Below the pieces are notes generated by a model. The model made no database searches and was not told the origin of the DNA. It saw nothing but the letters and a program-made list of their open reading frames with translations. From an uncultured Clostridia bacterium (lineage in GTDB: Bacteria > Bacillota > Clostridia > Oscillospirales > Oscillospiraceae): a stretch of DNA of 29,709 nt. Location of the stretch: positions 1 to 29,709 of the forward strand of contig CALCRH010000234.1 of the NCBI GenBank assembly GCA_937894515.1, given 5' to 3'. Below are positions 14,094 to 22,671 of this stretch, one piece after another. The translations under genes were made by a program, and so were the position numbers. Position 1 is the stretch's first letter, and the number at the start of each line of letters is the position of its first letter.

Positions 14094-15806
14094 ATGTTTT
14101 TCGCCAAGATGAACCTGCCGGGGCAGAAACGTGTGACCCTGGATTCTTTCGGCGGCTATGATGCCCGGGTGCGCTGCGGAAAAGGCGCATTTGCGGCAAT
14201 GAAAAATCTGTGCGGTGACAGATATCCGACCCTCAGCGTCCGGGCGAAACGAGGCACGGTGGGGAGCGTGATAAAGCCCCATGGACTGATCGGAAAAGAC
14301 TGCCTGATCTGGGTGGATGGGACTACGTTATTCATCAACGGAACGGCAACGGATCTGGTCTTGACAGATACGGACAAGCAGCTGGTGAGTATGGGCGCCT
14401 ATCTGGTGATTTTCCCGGATAAGAAATATATCAACACCCAGAATCTGACAGAATACGGCAGCTTGGAAAATACAGTGACCTCAACGGGAGAAGTTACGTT
14501 TTCCCTGTGCGACAGAGAGGGAAACGCGCTGGAGGCTTATACCGTAAGCACTGCTCCACCGGCAGATGCAGGCATCGGTACACTGTGGTGGGATCGGAGC
14601 GAGAATGCACTGAAACGCTGGAGCAGCGGTATGTGGGAACCGGTGGCAGATGTTTGCGTAAAAATGAGCGCGGTGGGAATCGGCGTGGGATTTCAGCCGG
14701 GAGACGGTGTGGTTCTTTCCGGCTGTACGGCGGCGCATGTGGACGGTTTGCAGCTGCTGACGGCGGTGGAGACAAACAGCGTGGTTTTCCCGGGAATGCC
14801 GGACAGCGTGGGAACCCAGTCCGCGGCGGTGACCGTAAGGCGCTATGTGCCGGAGATGGATTATGTGGTGGAGTGCGGCAACCGTCTGTGGGGCTGCAAA
14901 TACGGCATGGTCAACGGCCGGGCAGTCAATGAGATCTATGCCAGCGCATTGGGCGATTTCCGCAACTGGAACAGCTATGCGGGGCTATCCACAGACAGCT
15001 ATGCAGCCCAGCGGGGCAGTGACGGCGTATTTACAGGGGCAATCGCGTATCTGGGCAATCCCATCTTTTTCAAAGAGGACTGCATGGAGCGGGTATACCT
15101 CAGCAACAGCGGCGCCCATCAGATCGTAACGGTGAAGTGCGATGGCGTGAAAAAGGGCAGCAGCGGCAGCTTACAGATCGTAGACGGCACTCTGTATTAT
15201 CACAGCCCCGGCGGCGTTTGCGCTTTCACCGGCAGTTTACCGGTGTGCGTATCCCAGACATGGGGAGAAGCACGGTATCACGGCGGTATTGCCGGCGGCA
15301 TAGAAGGAAAATATTACCTCTCTGTGCAGGACGACAGGGAGGAGGCAGTACTGTTCTGCTACGATACGCGGCGCAAGCTGTGGTATCGGGAGGACGAACT
15401 GCGCTGCCGGAATTTCGCGGTGTGCGATGGGGAACTGTTTGCCCTGACACAGGACGGGATCTTGTCGATGCAGGGAAAGAGCGGTACGCCGGAAAGCGCG
15501 GTGGACTGGATCGCTGAAAGTGGCGACTGGGGACTGGATACACCGGAAAACACCTATTTGCAGCGGTTGGAAATCCGATTGAAGCCGGCGCAGAATACAA
15601 CGGTGGAATTGGCGGTCAGCTATGACAGCGGACAGACATGGCAGACTCAGGGCAGTTTGTGCGGACAGGCGGGACAGATCCGGCCTGCGGTGCTGTATAT
15701 CCGGCCGGCACGGTGCGCCATGCTGCGGGTACGGCTTTCCGGCAGGGGGGACTGTACGATTTACAGCGCCTCGGCAGTTTATGAAAAAGGGAGTGATGTG
15801 GTATGA
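14094..15806 (+). CDS. Probable tail hub / DNA-stabilising protein, beta-propeller-like
   Basis: The 570-residue product is almost all beta strand with repeated blade-like stretches (GGYDARVRCGKGAFAAMKNL at the start, then CLIWVDGTTLFINGTATDLV, LWGCKYGMVNGRAVNEIYAS, QIVDGTLYYHSPGGVCAF, KLWYREDELRCRNFAVCDG), suggesting a propeller. P22 gp10, the hub that plugs the head after packaging, is such a protein (472 residues) and sits at the same place, after gp4. The C-terminal part (VELAVSYDSGQTWQTQGS) looks like a beta-sandwich. ATG at 14094 follows AAGGAGGGAGT. Function is inferred from order and fold pattern. Confidence 0.6.
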   Translation: MFFAKMNLPGQKRVTLDSFGGYDARVRCGKGAFAAMKNLCGDRYPTLSVRAKRGTVGSVIKPHGLIGKDCLIWVDGTTLFINGTATDLVLTDTDKQLVSMGAYLVIFPDKKYINTQNLTEYGSLENTVTSTGEVTFSLCDREGNALEAYTVSTAPPADAGIGTLWWDRSENALKRWSSGMWEPVADVCVKMSAVGIGVGFQPGDGVVLSGCTAAHVDGLQLLTAVETNSVVFPGMPDSVGTQSAAVTVRRYVPEMDYVVECGNRLWGCKYGMVNGRAVNEIYASALGDFRNWNSYAGLSTDSYAAQRGSDGVFTGAIAYLGNPIFFKEDCMERVYLSNSGAHQIVTVKCDGVKKGSSGSLQIVDGTLYYHSPGGVCAFTGSLPVCVSQTWGEARYHGGIAGGIEGKYYLSVQDDREEAVLFCYDTRRKLWYREDELRCRNFAVCDGELFALTQDGILSMQGKSGTPESAVDWIAESGDWGLDTPENTYLQRLEIRLKPAQNTTVELAVSYDSGQTWQTQGSLCGQAGQIRPAVLYIRPARCAMLRVRLSGRGDCTIYSASAVYEKGSDVV

Positions 15807-16546
15807 GCATGCTCCCTATGCCGCCCTATCCCACCGGCAGCGTGGCACAGCAATGTGCCCAGCAGTATTCCTATCTCTTCCAGATGGCCCAGCAGCTGAA
15901 TCTGGCGCTGGATCAGATGGAGAGCAGCGGAGAGAAAAATGCGGTCAAACAGGGAGCTGCTATCCGGGGAAAGGAAACAGAAGCGACCCAAAAAGAGACC
16001 TACGAAGCCCTCAAAAGCCTGATCGTTAAAACGGCGGAAACGGTACAGCGGCGTATGGATCAGATCACAGCGCAGATGAATGAGTCGTATGTGGCGGCAT
16101 CTGATTTCGGAGACTATGTGGCGCAGCTGAGCGCGTATCTGGTGGCAAATCCGGAGGCAATCACCCAGTATTATGGCTTTTACTCGGAGTTAAAGGCGGA
16201 TACGGCAGCGGTGGATGCCGCTTTTTCCGACTACAAGGTGGATACGGAGGGATATATCCGAACCGGCATCGTCTATTACGACGGCGCAGTGCCGGTATAT
16301 GGCGTGGCTGTGGGACAGAATTTATCCGCCACCGAAACAGACGGAGAACGTGTGGTAGATCCCAACAATTTTCGAGCGGTATTTACAGCGGCCAAGCTCA
16401 GCTTTTGGCAGGACAGCACCGAGGTAGCCTATGTGAGCAACAACCGGCTGTATATTCAGGATATTACGGTGCTGGGCGGCCTGGAGCTGGGGGACTGGAA
16501 ACTGGAAGAGGCAGATGGCCTGGTATTTCGATGGATAGGGGGCTGA
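15803..16546 (+). CDS. Phage tail protein
   Basis: A 247-residue protein: a Pro-rich start (MLPMPPYPTG), a helical part to about 125 (KETYEALKSLIVKTAETVQRR) and a beta-rich C-terminus with FTAAKLSFWQDSTEVAYVSN and LYIQDITVLGGLELGDWKLE, a pattern seen in C-terminal regions of tail and fibre-attachment proteins of Firmicutes phages. Its ATG overlaps the hub stop (ATGA) and it precedes the fibre gene by 4 bp, so it may link hub and fibre. Exact role unknown. Confidence 0.65.
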   Translation: MSMLPMPPYPTGSVAQQCAQQYSYLFQMAQQLNLALDQMESSGEKNAVKQGAAIRGKETEATQKETYEALKSLIVKTAETVQRRMDQITAQMNESYVAASDFGDYVAQLSAYLVANPEAITQYYGFYSELKADTAAVDAAFSDYKVDTEGYIRTGIVYYDGAVPVYGVAVGQNLSATETDGERVVDPNNFRAVFTAAKLSFWQDSTEVAYVSNNRLYIQDITVLGGLELGDWKLEEADGLVFRWIGG

Positions 16547-16550
16547 TAAA

Positions 16551-17813
16551 ATGAGTGACAGCGCAGAAAAAAATGGGGCAAAGGGCGTTTCCTCCATTGT
16601 GGGAAGCCTGTGGCCGACTGTCTCGCTATCCGTGTCGGTGGTCAACGACAATCCGGTAGTGGACGGCTGGGGGCTATGTGTGCAGGGTCTGAGTAAGCTG
16701 CGATATGTGATCACGGCCCAGGCCCATGTGCTGTCGGTAATCAAGTCCTATTCGTTCACCTTTGCAGGGCAGAGTTTTCAAAGCGCGACAGGGGTCACCG
16801 CGCCCATCAGTCTCAGCGGCATGCTGACGCCGAAGGCCTCTGCGGTGGATTCCAAAATGCTGCGTACCACGGTGGAGGGAGACCCGATAGAGGTGCTTGC
16901 GTACCATGCACCGCAGATCCGCCATTCTTCAGTATGCCGATGTGACAGCGAGGGAAACGAGACAGATGGCGGCGCCTATCTGAAAGTCTCTTGCCTGGCA
17001 GAATGCAGCGAACTGGACGGACACAATGTTCTGACGGTGCGGGCCCGGTATCGACCTGCCGGCGGTACGTACGGCGGCTACACGATTTTGCAAAACGGTG
17101 TGGTCGCTACAGTAGGCGGTGGGCTGGACAGCCACAGATCCTACGAGGTGGAGTTAAGTGCGGTGGATACGGTGGGAACAGAGCGTACCATCAACTATGT
17201 GGCATCGACTGCATCGGTTGCCTTTCATTTGCGTGCCGGCGGGAATGGCGCAGCATTTGGGAAGTACACCGAGAGCAATGGGCTGGAATGTGCATGGGAC
17301 GCCAGTTTTTCCGGCGATGTGGCAGTAGGGGGAGGACTGTCTGCCCACACCCTTCAGGTAGGTGGTAAGAATCTGATGGATTGGATCTATCCGGTGGGAG
17401 CGATCTATCTGTCAACAGCAGCTACGAATCCGGCAATTTTATTCGGCGGGGTCTGGCAGGCGATTGAGGATCGATTCCTGCTGGCTGCCGGTACAGCGCA
17501 CGCTGCCCTTTCCACAGGCGGAGAAGCAAGCCATACGCTGACGGTAGAGGAGATGCCGTCCCACAGCCATGATATTACAGTGGACGGAGACGGTGAGCAC
17601 AGCCACTACATCGAAAACTATTCGTCAGTGGAGTCTTGGGGTTTGGGTGCGCTGGAATCCTGGGGCGACGGCAGCGGAATAAGCCGGGACGTTTACACCG
17701 ACAGTGACGGTTATCACACCCACACGGCTTATGCGGACTACACAGGTGACGGAGAGGCATTTGACCTGATGCCGCCGTATTTGACAGTATATATGTGGAA
17801 ACGAATTTCATAG
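16551..17813 (+). CDS. Receptor-binding tail fibre with collar-like C-terminus
   Basis: A 420-residue protein. The first 230 residues are beta-rich and resemble DUF859-type clostridial/streptococcal phage tail proteins (AFHLRAGGNGAAFGKYTE). From about residue 279 comes a T4 gp10/short-fibre-like module: WIYPVGAIYLS, NPAILFGGVW, RFLLAAGTAH, EMPSHSHDI, and the closing DLMPPYLTVYMWKRI. Several H-x-H pairs (HSHD, HSHY, HTH) could bind metal ions along a trimeric shaft, as in T4 gp37. It would recognise the host surface. GGTATT repeats and gene order place it last among the tail genes. Host receptor unknown. Confidence 0.82.
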   Translation: MSDSAEKNGAKGVSSIVGSLWPTVSLSVSVVNDNPVVDGWGLCVQGLSKLRYVITAQAHVLSVIKSYSFTFAGQSFQSATGVTAPISLSGMLTPKASAVDSKMLRTTVEGDPIEVLAYHAPQIRHSSVCRCDSEGNETDGGAYLKVSCLAECSELDGHNVLTVRARYRPAGGTYGGYTILQNGVVATVGGGLDSHRSYEVELSAVDTVGTERTINYVASTASVAFHLRAGGNGAAFGKYTESNGLECAWDASFSGDVAVGGGLSAHTLQVGGKNLMDWIYPVGAIYLSTAATNPAILFGGVWQAIEDRFLLAAGTAHAALSTGGEASHTLTVEEMPSHSHDITVDGDGEHSHYIENYSSVESWGLGALESWGDGSGISRDVYTDSDGYHTHTAYADYTGDGEAFDLMPPYLTVYMWKRIS

Positions 17814-17828
17814 TACATAGGAGGTATT

Positions 17829-18917
17829 ATGGCATCGATTTATCAGCAGGTGAGTTACGGCTCATCGGGTGAAAATGTCAGAAAGCTGCAAAATCTGCTG
17901 AATCAGCAGGGGTATGCACTGGACGAGGACGGTGTTTTCGGCCAGAAAACCCGTGCTGCGGTAAAGGATTATCAGAAGAAAAACGATCTGCTGCTGGACG
18001 GTATTGCAGGAGATCAAACCTGGGGCAGCCTGATGAGTGCAGGTGAAAAGGAACCGGCGGCACAGACCGTTTCGACCGCGACAGCGGAGGCACTGCGGGC
18101 CTTGGAGAAAGGTCTGATCTCCTCTTATGAGACGCTGGCAGCCCGGGCTCAGAGAAAAAAACTGGAAGAGGACAAGCCGGAGACCTATCAGTCCGACTTT
18201 GACCGGCAGCTCAAAGAACTCTATGAGCAGATTGCGCAAAGAGAGGCGTTTCGCTACGATCCGGCGGAGGATCCGATGTATCAGAGCTATGCCAAACAGT
18301 ATCAGCGCCAGGGGCAGATGGCCATGGAGGATACGTTGGGAAAAGCAGCGGGGTTGACCGGCGGTTATGGCTCCAGCTATGCCGAAAGCGCTGCCCGACA
18401 GGCCTATGGCGACTATCTGGCAAAGCTGCAGGATATGGTGCCGGCCTTGCAGGAAAATGCATGGCAGCAGTACAAGGCACAGGGAGAGGCGCTGATGCAG
18501 CGCTATGATCGCCTCAAGGAACAGGACAATGACGCCTATGAGCGGTGGCGCGATGAGGTAAATGCCTGGCGCAAAGCGGTGGATGCCGCCCAGTCAGACT
18601 ATGAATACAGCGCTGCGGCAGATTTGAAAAAATATCAGATGATGCTGGACTATTACGCCGACAAGGCGGCATCGGAGATCAAGGCGGCCCAGAGTGGCGT
18701 GACCTATCCCACAGCGGCGGTGTCCAGCATCGGCAATACGGCATCCCTGAGCTCGACTGCAAGCAATAGCCTGGAGCGTACCATGACGAACTATCTCAAG
18801 GCGGGGAAAAACGATGCGGCCGCTGCCCTTTATGCACAGTACAAGAGTCGGATGACACCCAACCAGGCGAGAGCGTTTGAAAAGCTGTTTGGCACATACG
18901 GCGTGGCCCTAGGGTAA
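17829..18917 (+). CDS. Peptidoglycan-binding, long-helical phage protein (possible ejection protein)
   Basis: A 362-residue protein. Residues 7-70 form a PG_binding_1 domain (YGSSGENVRKLQNLLNQQGY, DGVFGQKTRAAVKDYQ, DGIAGDQTWGSL). The rest is helical, with a conserved-looking centre (FRYDPAEDPMYQSYAKQY, then MEDTLGKAAGLTGGYGSSYA) and a Tyr/Gln/Ala-rich tail. No catalytic hydrolase domain is present, so it is not an endolysin. Podoviruses carry helical internal proteins ejected into the cell wall with DNA; this protein fits that design, but this is inference. AGGAGG lies upstream. It is the last gene of the cassette. Confidence 0.7.
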   Translation: MASIYQQVSYGSSGENVRKLQNLLNQQGYALDEDGVFGQKTRAAVKDYQKKNDLLLDGIAGDQTWGSLMSAGEKEPAAQTVSTATAEALRALEKGLISSYETLAARAQRKKLEEDKPETYQSDFDRQLKELYEQIAQREAFRYDPAEDPMYQSYAKQYQRQGQMAMEDTLGKAAGLTGGYGSSYAESAARQAYGDYLAKLQDMVPALQENAWQQYKAQGEALMQRYDRLKEQDNDAYERWRDEVNAWRKAVDAAQSDYEYSAAADLKKYQMMLDYYADKAASEIKAAQSGVTYPTAAVSSIGNTASLSSTASNSLERTMTNYLKAGKNDAAAALYAQYKSRMTPNQARAFEKLFGTYGVALG

Positions 18918-18934
18918 GACACAGGGAAATGCGG

Positions 18935-18963
18935 TTGCATTTGCCGGGCAGGTGTGTTACCAT
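18935..18963 (+). promoter_or_regulatory. Possible promoter of the sortase gene
   Basis: TTGCAT (18935-18940), 17-bp spacer, TACCAT (18958-18963). The leader behind it contains an inverted repeat, atccacag (18965-18972) and ctgtggat (18995-19002), enclosing gaag/cttc, which could fold or bind a protein. Confidence 0.45.
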
Positions 18964-19038
18964 GATCCACAGAGAAGTGAATGCTTCCGTCAAGCTGTGG
19001 ATACAAAAACCAAGGGTAGAGACAAGGAGATGACCAAA

Positions 19039-19959
19039 ATGAAGGAGAAACTGCATCGTTTTATGCGGGCGTATCGTATGAATGGCGTTGTGAAGAAAAA
19101 GACGCTGCTCGTTGCCGGCGTGGTATTGGCTCTGATCATTCTGGCGATCTTACTGTGGTGCCTGCTGCCCCGCGATGCGGCTGTGGCAAATGAACCGGAT
19201 GAAGTGATCCGGGATGATGTGATGGAACCGGAAGTGACGTTTGCGCCCATCGTGGAGCCGGAGGACATGGAGAAAACCATGAAAAAATACCCGGATGTCT
19301 ATGCATGGATCGAGATGCCGGGAACATCGGATATTCTCAAAACCCGGGCAGATGTCAGCTATCCGGTGGCACAGCATCCCACGCAGCGGTCATTTTATCT
19401 GAACCATGACCTGGATGGCAACTGGTATCAACCGGGAACGCTGTTTTCAGAGGCGGTTGTGGAGGGGCATGTGGCAAACAGCCGGGACTTAAACGATCCG
19501 GTGACGGTTATCTATGGACACAACATGGCCAACCGCACCATGTTCGGCGGTATGCAGACCTATGTGGAAAAACTGGATCTGACCGAGGAGAACCTGGTAT
19601 ATCTCTATCAGAAGGACCGCAGGTTGACCTATCGCATTGTGGGCGGCGTTATGTACGGGAAGCGCCACATTCTGTACTACAACGACTTTGTCGACTCTGC
19701 GCCCAGCCCGATGCGGGCAGGATTAACTCGGGGGGATGACGTATTCGATGAGTTCTTTGGTTCCCTGTGGAGCGGCATCTACGCCAATACCTATGTGGAT
19801 CCCGACAACATGCCGGTACACGGCGACCGGGTACTGATCCTCTTGACCTGCGACAACAATACCGGAAATGACGATTACCGCTATTTGACGATATGCAAGC
19901 TGATAGAAGATACCGATGAGCTGAAAGCGGCGGCTGCAAAGACCGGAAAGCAAAAATAA
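19039..19959 (+). CDS. srtB: Class B sortase
   Basis: Membrane-anchored transpeptidase that attaches proteins to peptidoglycan. The 306-residue protein has a basic N-terminus, one transmembrane helix at about 23-45 (TLLVAGVVLALIILAILLWC), and the sortase core with His161 (VIYGHNM), Cys271 (LILLTCDN) and Arg281 (DDYRYLTIC). WIEMPGTSDILKT and SFYLNHD are typical of class B. The ATG at 19039 has AAGGAG 9 bases upstream; the ATG at 19030 is too close to it. No sortase-signal substrate is encoded in the window, and the LRR protein nearby lacks such a signal. It has its own terminator. Confidence 0.92.
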   Translation: MKEKLHRFMRAYRMNGVVKKKTLLVAGVVLALIILAILLWCLLPRDAAVANEPDEVIRDDVMEPEVTFAPIVEPEDMEKTMKKYPDVYAWIEMPGTSDILKTRADVSYPVAQHPTQRSFYLNHDLDGNWYQPGTLFSEAVVEGHVANSRDLNDPVTVIYGHNMANRTMFGGMQTYVEKLDLTEENLVYLYQKDRRLTYRIVGGVMYGKRHILYYNDFVDSAPSPMRAGLTRGDDVFDEFFGSLWSGIYANTYVDPDNMPVHGDRVLILLTCDNNTGNDDYRYLTICKLIEDTDELKAAAAKTGKQK

Positions 19960-19997
19960 AAAATTCCCTTTTCCGTTGCGGAAAAGGGAATTTTTTT
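19958..19997 (+). terminator. Terminator of the sortase gene
   Basis: Stem aaattcccttttcc/ggaaaagggaattt with loop gttgc and seven T, starting at the stop codon. Confidence 0.93.
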
Positions 19998-20010
19998 ACA
20001 GTTGCGGCAG

Positions 20011-20039
20011 TTGACGATGGAAACACTTTATTGTATAAT
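20011..20039 (+). promoter_or_regulatory. Strong sigma-A promoter of the methyltransferase-ecf operon
   Basis: TTGACG, a 17-bp spacer and a perfect TATAAT (20034-20039), 31 bp before the ATG. It follows the sortase terminator and is the only clear promoter seen before the terminator at 29536. Confidence 0.85.
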
Positions 20040-20070
20040 AAATTGATTTATTATGCGGAGGTATGCCCAT

Positions 20071-20934
20071 ATGTGGATTGCAGACGGCTGGCAGGACTAT
20101 GAACTGCTGGACTGCGGCAGTGGCGAGAAGCTGGAGCGCTGGGACAAACAGATACTGGTACGGCCCGATCCCCAGGCGATTTGGGAGTCGGAGCGGAAGA
20201 ACAGAGGTTGGCGCAGTGCCAACGCCCGGTACAGCCGCAGCTCTACCGGAGGCGGACACTGGGACAAGAACAAATTGCCGGAGAGCTGGCCCATTCGATA
20301 TAAGGAACTGACTTTTCAGGTCAAGCCTATGAACTTCAAGCACACGGGACTGTTCCCCGAGCAGGCAGCTAACTGGGACTTTGCCATGGAAATGATCCGA
20401 AAAGCAGACCGCCCCATTCGGGTGCTGAATCTGTTTGCCTATACCGGCGGGGCTACGGTGGCCTGCGCCAAAGCCGGCGCCAGCGTATGCCATGTGGATG
20501 CGGCAAAAGGCATGGTGGCCTGGGCCAAGGAAAACGCCAAATGCTCCGGACTGGAGGAGGCACCCATCCGCTGGATCGTGGACGACTGCGCCAAATTCGT
20601 GGAGCGGGAGATCCGCCGGGGAAAGACCTATGATGCCATCATCATGGATCCGCCCAGCTATGGCAGAGGTCCCGGCGGCGAGGTGTGGAAACTGGAAGAG
20701 AACCTGTTCCCCTTTGTGCGCCTGGTGAGCCGGGTTTTGAGCGATAAGCCGCTGTTTGTGATTTTGAACAGCTACACCACGGGACTGGCACCCAGCGTAT
20801 TGGGTTACATCCTGCAGCTTTGTGTGGGGAAAAAGTATGGCGGCAGGGTGACCTGGGACGAGCTGGGGCTGCCCTGTACCGACAGCGGTATGGCGCTGCC
20901 CTGCGGCGCAACAGGACGCTGGAGCGCGGAATAA
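20071..20934 (+). CDS. SAM-dependent RNA methyltransferase (RlmI/RlmK-like)
   Basis: Class I methyltransferase of 287 residues. Motif I is at 118-127 (VLNLFAYTGG), followed by HVDAAKGMVAWAKENA (motif II region), and the catalytic motif is DPPSYGRG at 193-200, as in the RlmI/RlmL-K family that modifies large-subunit rRNA. The N-terminal part (about 1-90, ERWDKQILVRPDPQAIW) is a substrate domain of its own, without a PUA domain, and FKHTGLFPEQAANW precedes motif I. ATG at 20071 follows GGAGGT; the ATG at 20053 would overlap that site. First gene of the long operon. rRNA is the likely substrate, but the base is unknown. Confidence 0.82.
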   Translation: MWIADGWQDYELLDCGSGEKLERWDKQILVRPDPQAIWESERKNRGWRSANARYSRSSTGGGHWDKNKLPESWPIRYKELTFQVKPMNFKHTGLFPEQAANWDFAMEMIRKADRPIRVLNLFAYTGGATVACAKAGASVCHVDAAKGMVAWAKENAKCSGLEEAPIRWIVDDCAKFVEREIRRGKTYDAIIMDPPSYGRGPGGEVWKLEENLFPFVRLVSRVLSDKPLFVILNSYTTGLAPSVLGYILQLCVGKKYGGRVTWDELGLPCTDSGMALPCGATGRWSAE

Positions 20935-20955
20935 AACAAAAAGGAAAATTGACAA

Positions 20956-21804
20956 ATGTCAACGATGATCGAAACAAAAAACTTGACCTTTACCTATCCG
21001 GCAGAAGAGGGACGGGAGGAACATCCGGCCTTGCAGGGCGTCAGCCTGTCGCTGGAAAAGGGAAGCTTTACCGTGATACTGGGACACAACGGCAGCGGGA
21101 AGTCCACGCTGGCCAAGCAGATGAACGCGGTGCTTTTGCCCGATGGCGGCACAGTATATGTAGAAGGCATGGACACCAAGGATGAACAGGTATTGCTGGA
21201 GATCCGGCGGCGTGTGGGGATGGTGTTTCAGAACCCGGACAACCAGATCGTTGCCAATGTGGTGGAGGAAGATGTGGCGTTTGCCCCGGAAAATCTGGGC
21301 GTTGCACCGGCGGAGATCCGCAAACGGGTGGACGATGCTCTGGCTGCAGTGGGCATGGAGGAATATGTACGCCATGCGCCCCATCTGCTGTCCGGCGGAC
21401 AGAAACAGCGAGTGGCGATTGCCGGCGTGATCGCCATGGAGCCGGCATGTATCGTACTGGACGAGGCGACGGCTATGCTGGATCCGGAGGGTAGACGAGA
21501 GGTGCTGGAGACCATTCACGCGCTGAACCGCAACAAGAGGATCACCGTGGTTTTGATCACACACCACATGGCGGAGGCCCTGAATGCAGACCGGGTGATC
21601 GTGATGAACAGTGGGAAAGTTGCCTTGGACGGAACACCAAAAGAGGTGTTTTCCCACGTGGAGGCCCTGCATGAGATGGGACTGGCATCGCCGGACACGG
21701 TGGAATTGCTGGCACGCTTACAACAGAGCGGACTGGATGTATCGCTCCGTGCAATTTCGGTAGAGGAATGTGCCGAAGAAATTCTCAAGACGATAAGGAA
21801 GTAA
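20956..21804 (+). CDS. ecfA1: ECF transporter ATPase A1
   Basis: One of the two ATPases powering energy-coupling-factor vitamin uptake. The 282-residue protein has Walker A GHNGSGKST (43-51), a Q-loop VFQNPDNQIVANVVEEDVAF (the N-rich Q-loop typical of EcfA1), the signature LSGGQKQRVAIAG and Walker B IVLDEATAML, with an H-loop LITHHMAEA. It has a C-terminal domain after the ATPase core. The ATG at 20956 has only a weak AAGGAAAA site, 21 bp after the methyltransferase stop, so coupling is likely. No S component is encoded nearby, so the module probably serves several substrate-binding subunits from elsewhere. Confidence 0.95.
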   Translation: MSTMIETKNLTFTYPAEEGREEHPALQGVSLSLEKGSFTVILGHNGSGKSTLAKQMNAVLLPDGGTVYVEGMDTKDEQVLLEIRRRVGMVFQNPDNQIVANVVEEDVAFAPENLGVAPAEIRKRVDDALAAVGMEEYVRHAPHLLSGGQKQRVAIAGVIAMEPACIVLDEATAMLDPEGRREVLETIHALNRNKRITVVLITHHMAEALNADRVIVMNSGKVALDGTPKEVFSHVEALHEMGLASPDTVELLARLQQSGLDVSLRAISVEECAEEILKTIRK

Positions 21805-21810
21805 CTGACA

Positions 21811-22671
21811 TTGGAACCGATTTTACGTGTTGACGACCTGACTCATACTTACAGTGCAGGTACGCCATTTGAACGCAATGCAGTGGAGCATATCAACCTG
21901 ACGGTAATGCCCGGTGAGTTTGTGGGTATCATCGGACATACCGGCAGCGGAAAATCCACGCTGATCCAGCATCTGAACGGATTGCTGAAGCCCACTGAGG
22001 GGCATATCTATCTGGACGGCGTGGACATTTGGGAAAAGCCCAAGGAGATCCGTAAGGTCCGCTTTCAGGTGGGTTTGGTATTTCAGTACCCGGAATACCA
22101 GCTCTTTGAGGAGACTATCTATAAGGACATCGCCTACGGCCCGAAGAATATGGGCCTGCCCAATGCAGAGGTGGATAAGCGGGTGCGGGAGGCGGCTGCC
22201 TTTGTAGGAATCGGGGAGGAGCTTCTGGAGAAGTCCCCCTTTGAACTCTCCGGCGGACAAAAACGCCGGGTGGCGATTGCCGGCGTGCTGGCCATGGAGC
22301 CGAAGGTACTGGTATTGGACGAACCGTCTGCGGGATTGGATCCCAAAGGTCGGGAAAGCATTTTGACGCAACTGCAGAATTACCATGAGAAAATGGGAGC
22401 TACCGTACTGATGGTGAGCCATTCCATGGAAGAAGTCGCCAAAAATGCAGACCGTATCGTGGTACTCAGCGGCGGTCACAACTACATGGAGGGAACACCG
22501 CGCCAGGTCTTTGCCCGGGCAGATGAGCTGGAACAGGTAGGACTGGACGTGCCGCTGGTGACAAAAATCGCGGCGGAACTGAAGCACCGGGGGCTGCCGG
22601 TAGAGGACGACGTCTATACGGTAGAAGAATTACAGGCACAGCTGCTTGCCCTGAGAGGAGGCGAGTGCTGA
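21811..22671 (+). CDS. ecfA2: ECF transporter ATPase A2
   Basis: Second ATPase of the ECF module, forming a heterodimer with EcfA1 on EcfT. The 286-residue protein has Walker A GHTGSGKST (42-50), Q-loop VFQYPEYQLFEETIYKDIAYGP (the Tyr-containing form typical of EcfA2), signature LSGGQKRRVAIAG, Walker B VLVLDEPSAGLDP and H-loop VSHSMEE. The start is TTG at 21811, with AAGGAAG upstream in the tail of ecfA1; a 6-bp gap separates the genes. Its TGA overlaps the ecfT ATG by one base. Confidence 0.95.
   Translation: MEPILRVDDLTHTYSAGTPFERNAVEHINLTVMPGEFVGIIGHTGSGKSTLIQHLNGLLKPTEGHIYLDGVDIWEKPKEIRKVRFQVGLVFQYPEYQLFEETIYKDIAYGPKNMGLPNAEVDKRVREAAAFVGIGEELLEKSPFELSGGQKRRVAIAGVLAMEPKVLVLDEPSAGLDPKGRESILTQLQNYHEKMGATVLMVSHSMEEVAKNADRIVVLSGGHNYMEGTPRQVFARADELEQVGLDVPLVTKIAAELKHRGLPVEDDVYTVEELQAQLLALRGGEC

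Larger units (their letters stand above)
7125..18917 (+). mobile_element. Prophage-like virion cassette (short-tailed, P22/N4-like)
   Basis: Thirteen consecutive plus-strand genes encode packaging, head, connector and tail functions, all with intact frames and several with 4-bp stop/start overlaps. The order terS-terL-portal-protease-scaffold-coat-connector-hub-tail is that of podoviruses. No tape measure, tail tube or sheath gene is seen, and no integrase, repressor, replication, holin or endolysin gene lies between the flanking host genes (LRR protein, sortase). No direct repeat that could be att was found at the edges. The boundaries given are those of the genes, not of an integrated element. 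Confidence 0.8.

Noticed and set aside
17829..18917. Endolysin
   Set aside because: A peptidoglycan-binding domain is present, but no amidase, muramidase or peptidase motif.
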